A program made the position numbers and the translations under genes. Below the pieces are notes generated by a model, which made no database searches, was not told the DNA's origin, and worked only from the letters and a program-made list of their open reading frames with translations. A DNA stretch of 64,000 nucleotides from Thermomonas sp. HDW16 (lineage in GTDB: Bacteria > Pseudomonadota > Gammaproteobacteria > Xanthomonadales > Xanthomonadaceae): NCBI RefSeq assembly GCF_011302915.1, contig NZ_CP049872.1, positions 1,364,001-1,428,000 on the forward strand. The letters are read 5' to 3'. This document shows positions 9,370 to 18,264 of the stretch, one piece after another; the stretch's first letter is position 1, and each line of letters starts with the position of its first letter.

Positions 9370-12101
9370 TGACTCGCCTGCGCTGGGTATTGCCGCTGGC
9401 GGCATTGGCCGCAGTCCCGGTGCAGGCCGCAACGGCTGATTGCGACGGCCCCGTCGCCACAACGCTGCACCCCGCCGCGTACGCGGCCACCGACGCCCGT
9501 GCGTACTGGCTGGATGCCGACACGATCCGCTGGCCGAAGATGCCGGCGCAGGCAAGCTACCGGTTGTATGCATCGGCCACTGCAGGCCTGAAGGTCGAGC
9601 GCGGGGCGCCGGTACAGGGCGCCGATGCGGTGCTCGCGTTGCAGCCCGCAACGGCGTCCGCGGAAGCCGCAGCCCGTTTCGGTTTCACAAGTGCTGGCGC
9701 GGAGATGCGCATTGCGGCAAGCGACGCGACGCGCTTACACGGCCTGTTGATCGGGCAACTGCTGCTGGTGCAGGAAGATGCGCAAGGCCACGTGCTGGAT
9801 GCGACCTATCTGCAGCACCCCGGCGCGCTGGATGACTTGTACGCGGCAGCCGATGCGGATCCCGCTCCGCTGGGCGCAACGCCTGGCAAGGGCTCGACGC
9901 ACTTCCGCTTGTGGGCACCAACCGCCAGCAAGGCGTCGCTTTGTCTATATCGCGATGGTATGGCCAGCACGGAAAGCGCGTCGCCCTTGCAGCGCGATGA
10001 GCGAAGCGGCGTCTGGCAGCAAACGATTTCGCGTGACCTGCGTGGAAATTACTACGCCTACCTCGTCGATGTGTTCGTGCCGGGCATCGGCATCGTCCGC
10101 AATCGCGTCACCGATCCGTATTCGATCAGCTTGACCACGGATTCCGCGCGCAGCTACATCGCCGACCTCGATGATCCTGCCATGAAGCCCGCAGGTTGGG
10201 ACGATACGCCGCGCCCACCCGCGCTGGCCTCGAATACCGACATGGCGATCTACGAATTGCATGTGCGCGATTTTTCGATTGGCGACGGCAGCGTGCCGCA
10301 GGCGCATCGCGGCAAATACCTCGCCTTCACCGATTTCGAAAGCGCCGGCATGCGCCATTTGCGCGCACTCGGCGAGGCGGGCATCACCGATATCCACCTG
10401 CTTCCGGTCTTCGATATCGCCACGATCCCGGAAGCGGGCTGCGAAACGCCCGCGATCCCGCAGGCCGCAGCGGACAGCGAGGCGCAACAGGCGGTCGTCA
10501 TGTCGGCGGCGGCGAAGGACTGCTTCAACTGGGGCTACGACCCGTTCCACTTCAACGCGCCGGAAGGCAGTTACGCCAGTGACGCGGCCGATGGCATGGT
10601 GCGCATCCGCGAGTTCCGCGCCATGGTGCAGGCCCTGCATGCGGCCGGCCTGCGCGTCGGGATGGATGTGGTCTACAACCACACCACGGCATCGGGACAG
10701 TCGCCGCGCTCGGTGCTGGATCGCATCGTGCCGGGCTATTACCAGCGGCTTGATGCGAACGGCAAGGTCGAGACTTCGACCTGTTGCGACAACACTGCCA
10801 CCGAGCACCCGATGATGGCGCGGCTGATGCGCGATTCCGTCGCCTTGTGGGCGAAGCAGTACCGCATCGATTCGTTCCGTTTCGACCTGATGGGCCACCA
10901 GCCGCGCGATGCGATGATCGAGGTGAAGCGCGCGGCCAATGCCGCTGCGGGGCGCAATGTGCCTTTGCTCGGTGAGGGTTGGAACTTCGGCGAGATCGCC
11001 AATGGCGCGCGTTTCCCGCAGGCTGCGCAGGGCATGTTGAACGGTACCGGCATCGCCACCTTCAGCGACCGCGCGCGCGATGCGCTGCGCGGTGGTGGCT
11101 GCTGCGACAGCGGTATCGAGCTGTTCGGGCAACAAGGGTTGCTCAACGGCCTGGCCTACGTGCCGAATGCGCGCGCGCGCGGCAAGGCGACACGCCGCGA
11201 CCTGCTGCATGCCGCCGATCTCGCGCGTGCGGGGCTGGCCGGCACCTTGCGTGACTACCGCACCACGCTTGCAGACGGCCGCATCGCGCCACTGTCTGCA
11301 GTGGACTACAAGGGCATGGAAGCCGGTTATGCCAGCCAGCCGGGCGAAGTCGTCAACTATGTCGAGAATCACGACAACCCGACGTTGTGGGACATCCATG
11401 CGCTGAAATTGCCGCAAGGCACCAGCGCCGAGGAGCGTGCGCGGGTGCAATTGCTTGGTGCGGCGTTCGTCGCCTTCAGCCAGGGCGTGGCGTATTTCCA
11501 CGCCGGCATGGACGTGCTGCGCAGCAAGTCGCTGGATCGCAACAGCTTCGATTCCGGCGACTGGTTCAACCGCCTTGACTGGACCTACGCGGACAACGGC
11601 TTCGGCTCGGGCTTGCCACCCAAGCAGGACAATGGCAAGGACTGGGAATTGCTGCAGCCGGTACTGCGCAACGCGAATGCAAAGCCGGCCCCGGCCGATA
11701 TCGCCTGGATGCGCGATGCCTTCCGCGACATCCTGCGTATCCGTGCCAGCACGCCGCTGTTCCGTCTTGCCTCGGCTGACGAAATCTCGAAGTGGCTGGT
11801 ATTCCGCAATGTCGGGCCGAAGCAGAATCCGCTGGTCGTCGTCGGCCACCTGGACGGCAACGGGATGGCGGGCGAATTCGCGGAAGTGCTGTACCTGCTC
11901 AATGTGTCGCCCGATGCGCAAACGCTGGTGTTGCCGGAGGAAGCCGGCAAGGCATACGTGCTGCATCCAGTGCTGGCGGCGGATGTCGCTGCCGACCCCC
12001 GCACAAGGCAGGCGCGCTATGCGCTGGGCGATGGCAGGTTCGAGTTGCCGGGGCGCACGGCCGTGGTATTCGTGATCGAAAAGGGAGCGCATGCGCGATG
12101 A
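9369..12101 (+). CDS. pulA: Secreted pullulanase-type alpha-1,6-glucosidase (GH13)
   Basis: 910-residue debranching enzyme that cuts alpha-1,6 links in pullulan, amylopectin and limit dextrins. A Sec signal peptide (MTRLRWVLPLAALAAVPVQA) directs it out of the cytoplasm. An N-terminal immunoglobulin-like/CBM48 region begins near GSTHFRLWAPTA. The pullulanase hallmark FNWGYDPFHFN precedes the GH13 barrel with VVYNHT, nucleophile Asp506 (FRFDL), acid/base Glu536 (GEGW) and Asp669 (VENHDNP). Length and order match the secreted pullulanase-type subfamily. The start overlaps the previous stop, and its TGA overlaps the next gene's ATG (ATGA at 12098-12101). No lipobox is evident, so it is probably periplasmic or secreted. 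Confidence 0.92.
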   Translation: MTRLRWVLPLAALAAVPVQAATADCDGPVATTLHPAAYAATDARAYWLDADTIRWPKMPAQASYRLYASATAGLKVERGAPVQGADAVLALQPATASAEAAARFGFTSAGAEMRIAASDATRLHGLLIGQLLLVQEDAQGHVLDATYLQHPGALDDLYAAADADPAPLGATPGKGSTHFRLWAPTASKASLCLYRDGMASTESASPLQRDERSGVWQQTISRDLRGNYYAYLVDVFVPGIGIVRNRVTDPYSISLTTDSARSYIADLDDPAMKPAGWDDTPRPPALASNTDMAIYELHVRDFSIGDGSVPQAHRGKYLAFTDFESAGMRHLRALGEAGITDIHLLPVFDIATIPEAGCETPAIPQAAADSEAQQAVVMSAAAKDCFNWGYDPFHFNAPEGSYASDAADGMVRIREFRAMVQALHAAGLRVGMDVVYNHTTASGQSPRSVLDRIVPGYYQRLDANGKVETSTCCDNTATEHPMMARLMRDSVALWAKQYRIDSFRFDLMGHQPRDAMIEVKRAANAAAGRNVPLLGEGWNFGEIANGARFPQAAQGMLNGTGIATFSDRARDALRGGGCCDSGIELFGQQGLLNGLAYVPNARARGKATRRDLLHAADLARAGLAGTLRDYRTTLADGRIAPLSAVDYKGMEAGYASQPGEVVNYVENHDNPTLWDIHALKLPQGTSAEERARVQLLGAAFVAFSQGVAYFHAGMDVLRSKSLDRNSFDSGDWFNRLDWTYADNGFGSGLPPKQDNGKDWELLQPVLRNANAKPAPADIAWMRDAFRDILRIRASTPLFRLASADEISKWLVFRNVGPKQNPLVVVGHLDGNGMAGEFAEVLYLLNVSPDAQTLVLPEEAGKAYVLHPVLAADVAADPRTRQARYALGDGRFELPGRTAVVFVIEKGAHAR

Positions 12102-14128
12102 AGGGATTACTGTTCGGACTCTTGTTGGTGCTGGCGTTGCCGGGTTTCGCGCATGCGGAGCAGGTGGCGCAGGCATCGTCGCCGGATGGGCGCATCGTGG
12201 TGCAGCTGGATCTCAATGGGGAAGGGCGGTTGGCGTACCGCGTGTTGCGCGATGGCAAGCCGGTGATCGCCGATTCGCGGCTGGGTTTCATCTTTCGCAA
12301 TGGACGCCAGATCCTGCGCGGCCTGCAGTTGGACAAACAGGCATCGCGCAGCGCCGACGGTACCTGGGAACAGCCTTGGGGCGAACGCCGCTACGTGCGC
12401 GACCACTACAACGAATTGCGCGCAAGTTTCGTCGAGAAAGACCACGACAAACGCCACTTCGACATGGTGTTCCGGGTGTTCGACGATGGCGTCGGCTTCC
12501 GCTACGACATTCCCGAGCAGCCGAGACTGGCCGAGGCGCAGATCGTGCAGGAGTTGACCGAGTTCGCCATCGCGCGGCCGGCCACCGCGTGGTGGATACC
12601 CGCCTTCGAATGGAATCGCGAGGAATACCTGTACCACCGCACGCCGTTGGCTGAAGTCGGCGTGGCGCAGACACCGATCACCCTGCGCACCGATGATGGT
12701 GTGCACCTCAGCATCCACGAGGCGGCATTGGTCGATTACGCCGGCATGAACCTGATGCGCGATGGCGGCACGCTGCGCGCGATCCTGACCCCAGGCAGCC
12801 CGACCCCGGTAGTGCGCAAGACTCCGTTCGCCACGCCGTGGCGCACCATCACGATCAGCGACCGCGCTGGCGGATTGGTCGAATCCAACCTGATCCTCAA
12901 CCTCAATGAGCCGAACAAGCTCGGCGATATCAGCTGGTTCAAGCCCAGCAAGTACGTGGGTGTGTGGTGGTCATTGCACATCGACAAGGAGACCTGGGCG
13001 ACCGGGGCGAAGCACGGCGCGACTACGGCGAACACCAAGCGCTACATCGACTTCGCTGCTGAAAATGGTTTTCGTGGCGTGCTGGTGGAAGGATGGAACA
13101 TCGGTTGGGATGGCGACTGGTTCGCCAACGGCTGGGACTTCGATTTCCGCAAGCCCACGCCGGACTACGACCTGAAAGGCCTCGCTGCCTACGCGAGAAC
13201 AAAGGGCGTGCACCTGATCGGCCACCACGAGACCGGCTGCGCGGTCAGTCACTACGAACGGCAGATGGACGAGGCGTTCGCGCTGTTCGGCAGGCTTGGC
13301 ATCGATGCGGTCAAGACCGGCTATGTCTGCGATGCTGGGCAGATCGAGCGGCAGGACGTTGCGAACGGGCCGGTGCTTCGCGAGTGGCACGAAGGGCAAT
13401 GGATGAGCAACCACCACCTGCGCGTGGTGCAGGACGCGGCGAAACACCACGTCGCCATCAACGCGCACGAACCGATCAAGGACACCGGCTTGCGGCGCAC
13501 GTATCCGAACTGGATTTCGCGTGAAGGCGCGCGCGGGCAAGAGTTCAATGCCTGGGGCGACCCGCCGAATTCACCGGAGCACGAAGTCACCCTGGTCTAC
13601 ACGCGCATGTTGGCCGGTCCGATGGACTACACGCCGGGCGTGGTCAGCCTGACTGGCAAGAACGGGCAGGAGATCGGCAGCACGCTGGCACGGCAACTGG
13701 CGCTTTACGTGGCGCTCTACAGCCCGATTCAGATGGCAGCCGACCTACCGGAGCATTACGCGCAGCACGCCGATGCCTTCCAGTTCATCAAGGACGTGGC
13801 GGTGGATTGGGACGAAAGCCGGGTGCTGGCCGGCGAAGTGGGCGAGTACGTCGCTATCGCACGCAAGCAGCGGGGCGGTGGCGAATGGTTCATCGGCGCG
13901 ATCAACGACCGCAATGCGCGCACCGTGCCGCTGAAGCTGGATTTCCTCGATCCCGGCAAACACTACCGCGCCGAGATCTACCGCGATGGCGAAGGCGCCG
14001 GCTGGAAGGGCGAGTCGCGCTTCCGCTTCGCGCGCGAAGCGAAGACGGTGACGCGAGGCGATGCCTTGGCGCTCTGGCTGGCCGGCGGTGGCGGCGCGGC
14101 GGTGCGCTTCGTGCCCATCGATGGTTGA
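12098..14128 (+). CDS. GH97 alpha-glucosidase (SusB-like)
   Basis: 676-residue exo-glucosidase with an N-terminal signal peptide (MKGLLFGLLLVLALPGFAHA), so periplasmic. It has the GH97 N-terminal beta-sandwich, then the barrel segments VLVEGWNIGWDGDW, HHETG and INAHEP and the block SREGARGQEF. Glu458, Glu476 and Glu482 are spaced as the catalytic/calcium glutamates Glu508, Glu526 and Glu532 that I recall from Bacteroides SusB. This supports an inverting, calcium-dependent alpha-glucosidase rather than a retaining alpha-galactosidase. The start overlaps the pullulanase stop, and the next gene starts 8 bp before this stop. It should produce free periplasmic glucose from linear dextrins. Confidence 0.92.
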   Translation: MKGLLFGLLLVLALPGFAHAEQVAQASSPDGRIVVQLDLNGEGRLAYRVLRDGKPVIADSRLGFIFRNGRQILRGLQLDKQASRSADGTWEQPWGERRYVRDHYNELRASFVEKDHDKRHFDMVFRVFDDGVGFRYDIPEQPRLAEAQIVQELTEFAIARPATAWWIPAFEWNREEYLYHRTPLAEVGVAQTPITLRTDDGVHLSIHEAALVDYAGMNLMRDGGTLRAILTPGSPTPVVRKTPFATPWRTITISDRAGGLVESNLILNLNEPNKLGDISWFKPSKYVGVWWSLHIDKETWATGAKHGATTANTKRYIDFAAENGFRGVLVEGWNIGWDGDWFANGWDFDFRKPTPDYDLKGLAAYARTKGVHLIGHHETGCAVSHYERQMDEAFALFGRLGIDAVKTGYVCDAGQIERQDVANGPVLREWHEGQWMSNHHLRVVQDAAKHHVAINAHEPIKDTGLRRTYPNWISREGARGQEFNAWGDPPNSPEHEVTLVYTRMLAGPMDYTPGVVSLTGKNGQEIGSTLARQLALYVALYSPIQMAADLPEHYAQHADAFQFIKDVAVDWDESRVLAGEVGEYVAIARKQRGGGEWFIGAINDRNARTVPLKLDFLDPGKHYRAEIYRDGEGAGWKGESRFRFAREAKTVTRGDALALWLAGGGGAAVRFVPIDG

Positions 14129-15068
14129 CAGCGTGCGATTCATCGCCGGCCTGTGCCTGTTGTTCGCATGCGCGTTCGCACAGGCGCAGGGCATCCGCGT
14201 CGATACATTGGAACAGGCCGCTCCTGGCCTTTCCGACAAGCCGATCCGCGTGCGCATCTACTTGCCGCCGGATTACGGATCGACGCAGGCACGCTACGAC
14301 ACGCTGTACGTCAACGACGGCCAGGACATGGAAGCGGTCGGCATGCAGGCAACGTTGGAACGCCTGTATGCGCGGTATGAAATCCGCCGGATCATCGTGG
14401 TCGCCATCGACATGCCGCCGGATCGCATGGCTGGCTACGGATTGTTCGATCGGGCGAAAGGCGAAGCCATCGCCGCGTCGACGAAATATGGCGTGGTTGG
14501 CGCACATGCGCAGCTCTATGCGCGTTGGCTGACACACGATCTGGTGCCGACGATCGATACGCGCTACCGGACGGTGGCCAGCACGGAGGGGCGCGCCATA
14601 CTCGGTTGGTCGTTGGGTGCGCTCAGTGCATTCGGCATCGGCTGGCAGTCTGCGGAGATGTTCGGAGACGTCGGCGCGTTTTCGCCGTCGTTCTGGTTGT
14701 CGGCGGACAACACGAATGCCGATGCGGTGCAGGCCACGCGCGTCGTGCATGCATTGGTCGACAGCAGTCCGCCAATGTCGCGCCCGCGATTGTTCTTCGG
14801 CATCGGTACGAAGGAAGAAACCGATGATCGCGATGGCGACGGCATCATCGATGTGATCGACGATACCCGCGAGCTGATCGATGGTTGGAAGGCACCCGAC
14901 GGTACCGCGCGCAAGGGTGTTCGCGAGCTGGGTCAAGGCGCGAGCGGGGATGCGGCGACGCTGTTTCTCCTCGCTGGCGGTCGCCACGATCAGCCAAGTT
15001 GGGCGCGGATGTTGCCCGTATTCCTGCGTTGGGCCTATGGCGCATCGGATAAGCCACCGGGGTCGTGA
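14121..15068 (+). CDS. Secreted alpha/beta hydrolase, esterase D/enterochelin esterase-like
   Basis: 315-residue protein with a signal peptide (MVDSVRFIAGLCLLFACAFAQA) and a serine hydrolase fold. The nucleophile elbow is GWSLGA with Ser164; a late GGRHDQPSW supplies the likely catalytic His. The N-terminal block RVRIYLPPDYG and YVNDGQ are typical of the putative-esterase family (PF00756). It is the last gene of the alpha-glucosidase-pullulanase-GH97 operon and overlaps the previous gene by 8 bp. It might remove acyl groups from glucans or simply be a carboxylesterase; the substrate is unknown. A calcium-binding-like stretch DDRDGDGIID is an unusual insert. Confidence 0.78.
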   Translation: MVDSVRFIAGLCLLFACAFAQAQGIRVDTLEQAAPGLSDKPIRVRIYLPPDYGSTQARYDTLYVNDGQDMEAVGMQATLERLYARYEIRRIIVVAIDMPPDRMAGYGLFDRAKGEAIAASTKYGVVGAHAQLYARWLTHDLVPTIDTRYRTVASTEGRAILGWSLGALSAFGIGWQSAEMFGDVGAFSPSFWLSADNTNADAVQATRVVHALVDSSPPMSRPRLFFGIGTKEETDDRDGDGIIDVIDDTRELIDGWKAPDGTARKGVRELGQGASGDAATLFLLAGGRHDQPSWARMLPVFLRWAYGASDKPPGS

Positions 15069-15371
15069 TCGCCGGCGGTCATGACAATGTCGCTGCGATA
15101 TGTTGCGTCGCGACAAAACTGGGCTGCGGTCCATGCGATGGATGCCGCCGGACGTTCTCCCGCTTCCTCGAGACTCGCTGATAGCGAGCAATGACGCGGA
15201 TTTCAGGATGTTCTTAACGGAATCGTCATGAATACGTATGCAGGTTCGCGTTGTCGGGAAACTCCGCGACTACTATCAGTCGCGTTCACGCATGGGCTGT
15301 CGATGCATGCGGGCCCGACGGAGCGGACGGCAACGATCGTCCGACCATTCAAACGATTCCTGGAGGGGAAG
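15069..15371 (+). promoter_or_regulatory. Control region and long leader of the TonB-dependent receptor gene
   Basis: 303 bp without a gene. It carries operator site B at 15229-15242. About 9 bp downstream, TTGTCG (15251-15256) and CTATCA (15273-15278) form a possible -35/-10 pair with 16-bp spacing. An open frame in phase with the receptor begins at 15228, but the ribosome site GGAGGGGA at 15362-15369 and the signal peptide fix the start at 15372, leaving a leader of roughly 90 nt. No terminator for the upstream operon is visible. Confidence 0.5.
15229..15242. promoter_or_regulatory. Putative LacI-family operator, site B
   Basis: TGAATACGTATGCA is a near-perfect palindrome with central CG, one mismatch from TGAATACGTATTCA, and matches site A (7662-7675) at 11 of 14 positions. 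It lies about 130 bp upstream of the receptor start, just before a possible promoter. Joint control with the transporter/glucosidase region is inferred. Confidence 0.62.
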
Positions 15372-18158
15372 ATGGTGCAGTTGAAGCGAAACCTGCTGAG
15401 CATGGCGCTGGCCTCGGCGACGATGATGTTGACCGCGCAAGTGCATGCGCAGTCCGCGCAGCCCGCGGGCCAGACCGAAGATGATGCTGCGGCTGCCAAG
15501 AAGAAGGCGGAGGATGCGAAGACCCTCGACAAGGTCACCGTGACCGGTATTCGTGGCGGCATCGAGCGCGCGATCGACATCAAGAAGGATGCGACCTCGA
15601 TCGTCGAAGCCATCTCCGCCGAAGACATCGGCAAGCTGCCGGATGTCAGCATCGCCGAGTCGATTGCGCGCCTGCCCGGCATCGCCGCGCAACGCGTGGC
15701 CGGTCGTGCGCAGGTGATCAGCGTGCGTGGCCTGTCGCCTGATTTCGCCACCACCACCCTCAACGGTCGCGAATTGGTCAGTACCGGCGACAACCGCAGC
15801 GTCGAGTTCGACCAGTACCCGTCCGAACTGATGGCCGGCGTGACCATCTACAAGACCCCGGACGCGGCGCTGGTCGGCCAAGGCCTGTCCGGCACCATGG
15901 ACATGCGCACCGTGCGTCCCCTGAACTACGACGAGACCGTGGTCGCGATCAGCGGGCGTTGGCAGCGCAGTTCGTTGGGCGACGCCGCGAATGCGGATGC
16001 CGATGGCAATCGCTTCAACGCGGCCATGATCACCCAGTCGGCGGACCGGAAGGTCGGCTTCTCGATCGGTTACTCGCATTCGGATACCCCGGTCCAGGAA
16101 AACCAGGTCGGCCTGTACGAACCGTGGCAGGCGATTGGCGACAACTGGCGGCCTGGCGTGCCTGCGGGTACCTACTATTCGGACGGTATCAAGGCGCTGC
16201 GTCGCACCGGCTACACCAAGCGCGACGGCGTGATGGCGACCCTTGAGTTCCGGCCTTCGGATGCCTGGATCAGCACCCTCGATTTGTTCTACACGAAGTC
16301 CAAGCAAGAGAACACCGCGAATCAGTTCGAGGTGCATATCGGCGACTACAACGGCAACTACGGGCGCCTGGATGTCGACAACCCCGTCATCAACGCGAAC
16401 GGAACCTTCACGGGCGGCACCGCGAACAATGTGTATCCGCTGGTCCGCGGCATGTACAACGACCGCAAGGACACCATCAATGCGGTGGGTTGGAGCAACG
16501 AGTTCTTCGTCGGTCGCGCCAAGCTGGTCGCCGACATCAGCTGGTCGCGCGCCAAGCGCGATGAACTTAACCTGGAGAACAACCTGCAGTTGACGCCGGC
16601 GCCGCAACTGGATTCGGTGGTGCTGGACTTCGCGAACGGCGACTTCCCGCAGCTCAACCCGGGACGCGATTATTCCGACCCCAACAGCTTGTACCTGCGC
16701 GGCACGATCTACGGCTCGGGCTACGGCAAGGTGCCCAAGGTCGTCGACGAACTCGGCAGCATCCGGCTGACCGCCAACCTTCCTGCGCCGGAAGCGGCGA
16801 GCAACCTGTTCGCGGACATCGACTTCGGCATCAACTATGCCGATCGCGAGAAGCAGAAGTGGCAGCCCGAAGGCAATATCAATGTCGGTTCGCAGGGCGA
16901 TACCACCATTGCCTCCGAGCTGCAGTACGGGCTGGTGGATCTCGGCTTCGCGGGCGTTGGCTTGATTCCCTCCTGGGACGTGCCGGGCGCAGTGGCGCGC
17001 TACATGACCTTCAACCCGACCGACGACACTGCCGCCTACCTGATCCCCAAGGCATGGACCGTCAACGAGGAGATCACCACCGGTTTCATCCGCGGCAACA
17101 TCGATACCACGTGGGGTTCCATCCCCGTGCGCGGCAATATCGGCCTGCAGGTGCAGCGCACCGACCAGTCGTCGGATTCGCGCGTGTGGGACAGCTCGCA
17201 GCCGGCCGGACAGGAGATCCGCCCGTTCTCCAATGGCAAGACCTACACGGATGTATTGCCCAGCCTGAACTTGGCGTTCTCGCTGGCGAACGACCAGACC
17301 CTGCGCGTTGCGCTGGCGCGCCAGGTGGCGCGCGCACGCGTCGACCAGCTACGTTCCTCCGTTGAATTCGGGGTCGATACCGCCACCGGCAAGCCGGGTG
17401 CGGGCGGCGGCAATCCGCTGCTGGATCCCTGGCGCGCGAATGCGTTCGACATCTCGTGGGAGAAGTACTTCGGCAGCAAGGCCTATGTCGCCGCGGCCTA
17501 CTACTACAAGGACCTGCGCAGCTACATCTTCACCCAGACCCGCGATGGCTATGACTTCACCGACCTGTTGCAGGGCTGGGTACCGCCGGCGGGCATGACC
17601 GTGCCGGTGCAGACGACCGGCACCATGTCTGCACCGTTCAACGGCAAGGGCGGAACCCTGCAGGGCATCGAGTTGACTGCATCGCTGCCGCTGGACCTGG
17701 TCTTCGGCCAGGCGTTTAACGGTTTCGGCATCGTGGCAAGCGCAAGCTTCAACGACAGCGACATCACCATCCTCGCGCCCGAGAACTCGAGCAGCGTGGG
17801 CAATGCCCCGATCTCGCTGCCGGGCTTGTCGGACCGCGTCTACAACTTCACCGCCTACTACGAGCGCAACGGCTTCGAGGTTCGCGTGAATAACCGTCGT
17901 CGTTCCGACTTCATCGGCGAGATCGGCAATTTCGACGGTGCACGCACGTTGCGATACGTGGTCGGCGAGAACATCACCGATGCGCAGGCCAGCTACACCT
18001 TCGGCGAGAACAGCAGCCTGAAGGGCCTCAGCCTGCTGCTGCAGGCGAGCAACCTGGGCAATGAGGACTACCGTACGTACGCAGGCAGCAAGGACCGCCC
18101 GCTGGAAACCATCGAGTGGGGCCGCACGCTGCTGTTCGGCGTCAACTACAAGTTCTGA
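15372..18158 (+). CDS. TonB-dependent outer-membrane receptor, maltodextrin uptake type
   Basis: 928-residue gated beta-barrel that takes energy from TonB-ExbBD to bring large ligands into the periplasm. It has a signal peptide (MVQLKRNLLSMALASATMML then TAQVHAQ), a plug beginning KVTVTGIRGGIERAIDIK with PDVSIAESIARLPGI and VRGLSPDFATTTLNGRE, a long barrel, and a terminal aromatic residue (GVNYKF). The conserved plug block and length match the large Xanthomonas/Caulobacter receptor family whose member MalA imports maltodextrins in Caulobacter. The position between glucan hydrolases and a sugar symporter and the shared operator support maltodextrin as ligand. The start is set by a strong GGAGGGGA ribosome site. 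A strong terminator follows. Confidence 0.92.
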   Translation: MVQLKRNLLSMALASATMMLTAQVHAQSAQPAGQTEDDAAAAKKKAEDAKTLDKVTVTGIRGGIERAIDIKKDATSIVEAISAEDIGKLPDVSIAESIARLPGIAAQRVAGRAQVISVRGLSPDFATTTLNGRELVSTGDNRSVEFDQYPSELMAGVTIYKTPDAALVGQGLSGTMDMRTVRPLNYDETVVAISGRWQRSSLGDAANADADGNRFNAAMITQSADRKVGFSIGYSHSDTPVQENQVGLYEPWQAIGDNWRPGVPAGTYYSDGIKALRRTGYTKRDGVMATLEFRPSDAWISTLDLFYTKSKQENTANQFEVHIGDYNGNYGRLDVDNPVINANGTFTGGTANNVYPLVRGMYNDRKDTINAVGWSNEFFVGRAKLVADISWSRAKRDELNLENNLQLTPAPQLDSVVLDFANGDFPQLNPGRDYSDPNSLYLRGTIYGSGYGKVPKVVDELGSIRLTANLPAPEAASNLFADIDFGINYADREKQKWQPEGNINVGSQGDTTIASELQYGLVDLGFAGVGLIPSWDVPGAVARYMTFNPTDDTAAYLIPKAWTVNEEITTGFIRGNIDTTWGSIPVRGNIGLQVQRTDQSSDSRVWDSSQPAGQEIRPFSNGKTYTDVLPSLNLAFSLANDQTLRVALARQVARARVDQLRSSVEFGVDTATGKPGAGGGNPLLDPWRANAFDISWEKYFGSKAYVAAAYYYKDLRSYIFTQTRDGYDFTDLLQGWVPPAGMTVPVQTTGTMSAPFNGKGGTLQGIELTASLPLDLVFGQAFNGFGIVASASFNDSDITILAPENSSSVGNAPISLPGLSDRVYNFTAYYERNGFEVRVNNRRRSDFIGEIGNFDGARTLRYVVGENITDAQASYTFGENSSLKGLSLLLQASNLGNEDYRTYAGSKDRPLETIEWGRTLLFGVNYKF

Positions 18159-18187
18159 CCATCTCAGTGATGTGATGACGTGACCAA

Positions 18188-18224
18188 ACCCCTGCCTGTC
18201 CCGTACAGGCAGGGGTCTTTTTTT
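18188..18224 (+). terminator. Rho-independent terminator after the TonB-dependent receptor
   Basis: Perfect 12-bp stem ACCCCTGCCTGT/ACAGGCAGGGGT with a 5-nt loop, then C and seven T residues. The next gene starts only 40 bp later with no clear promoter, so this may act as an attenuator that lowers symporter expression relative to the receptor. Confidence 0.9.
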
Positions 18225-18264
18225 GATGCGGGCCACGCGTGCGGGCCGCAGGGAGGAGGAGTCG

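Noticed and set aside
9945..12176. Long minus-strand open frame opposite the pullulanase gene (743 codons)
   Set aside because: No recognisable motif, very His/Arg-rich, and fully opposite a well-supported gene. Similar shadows oppose the MFS, edd, TPR and zwf genes.
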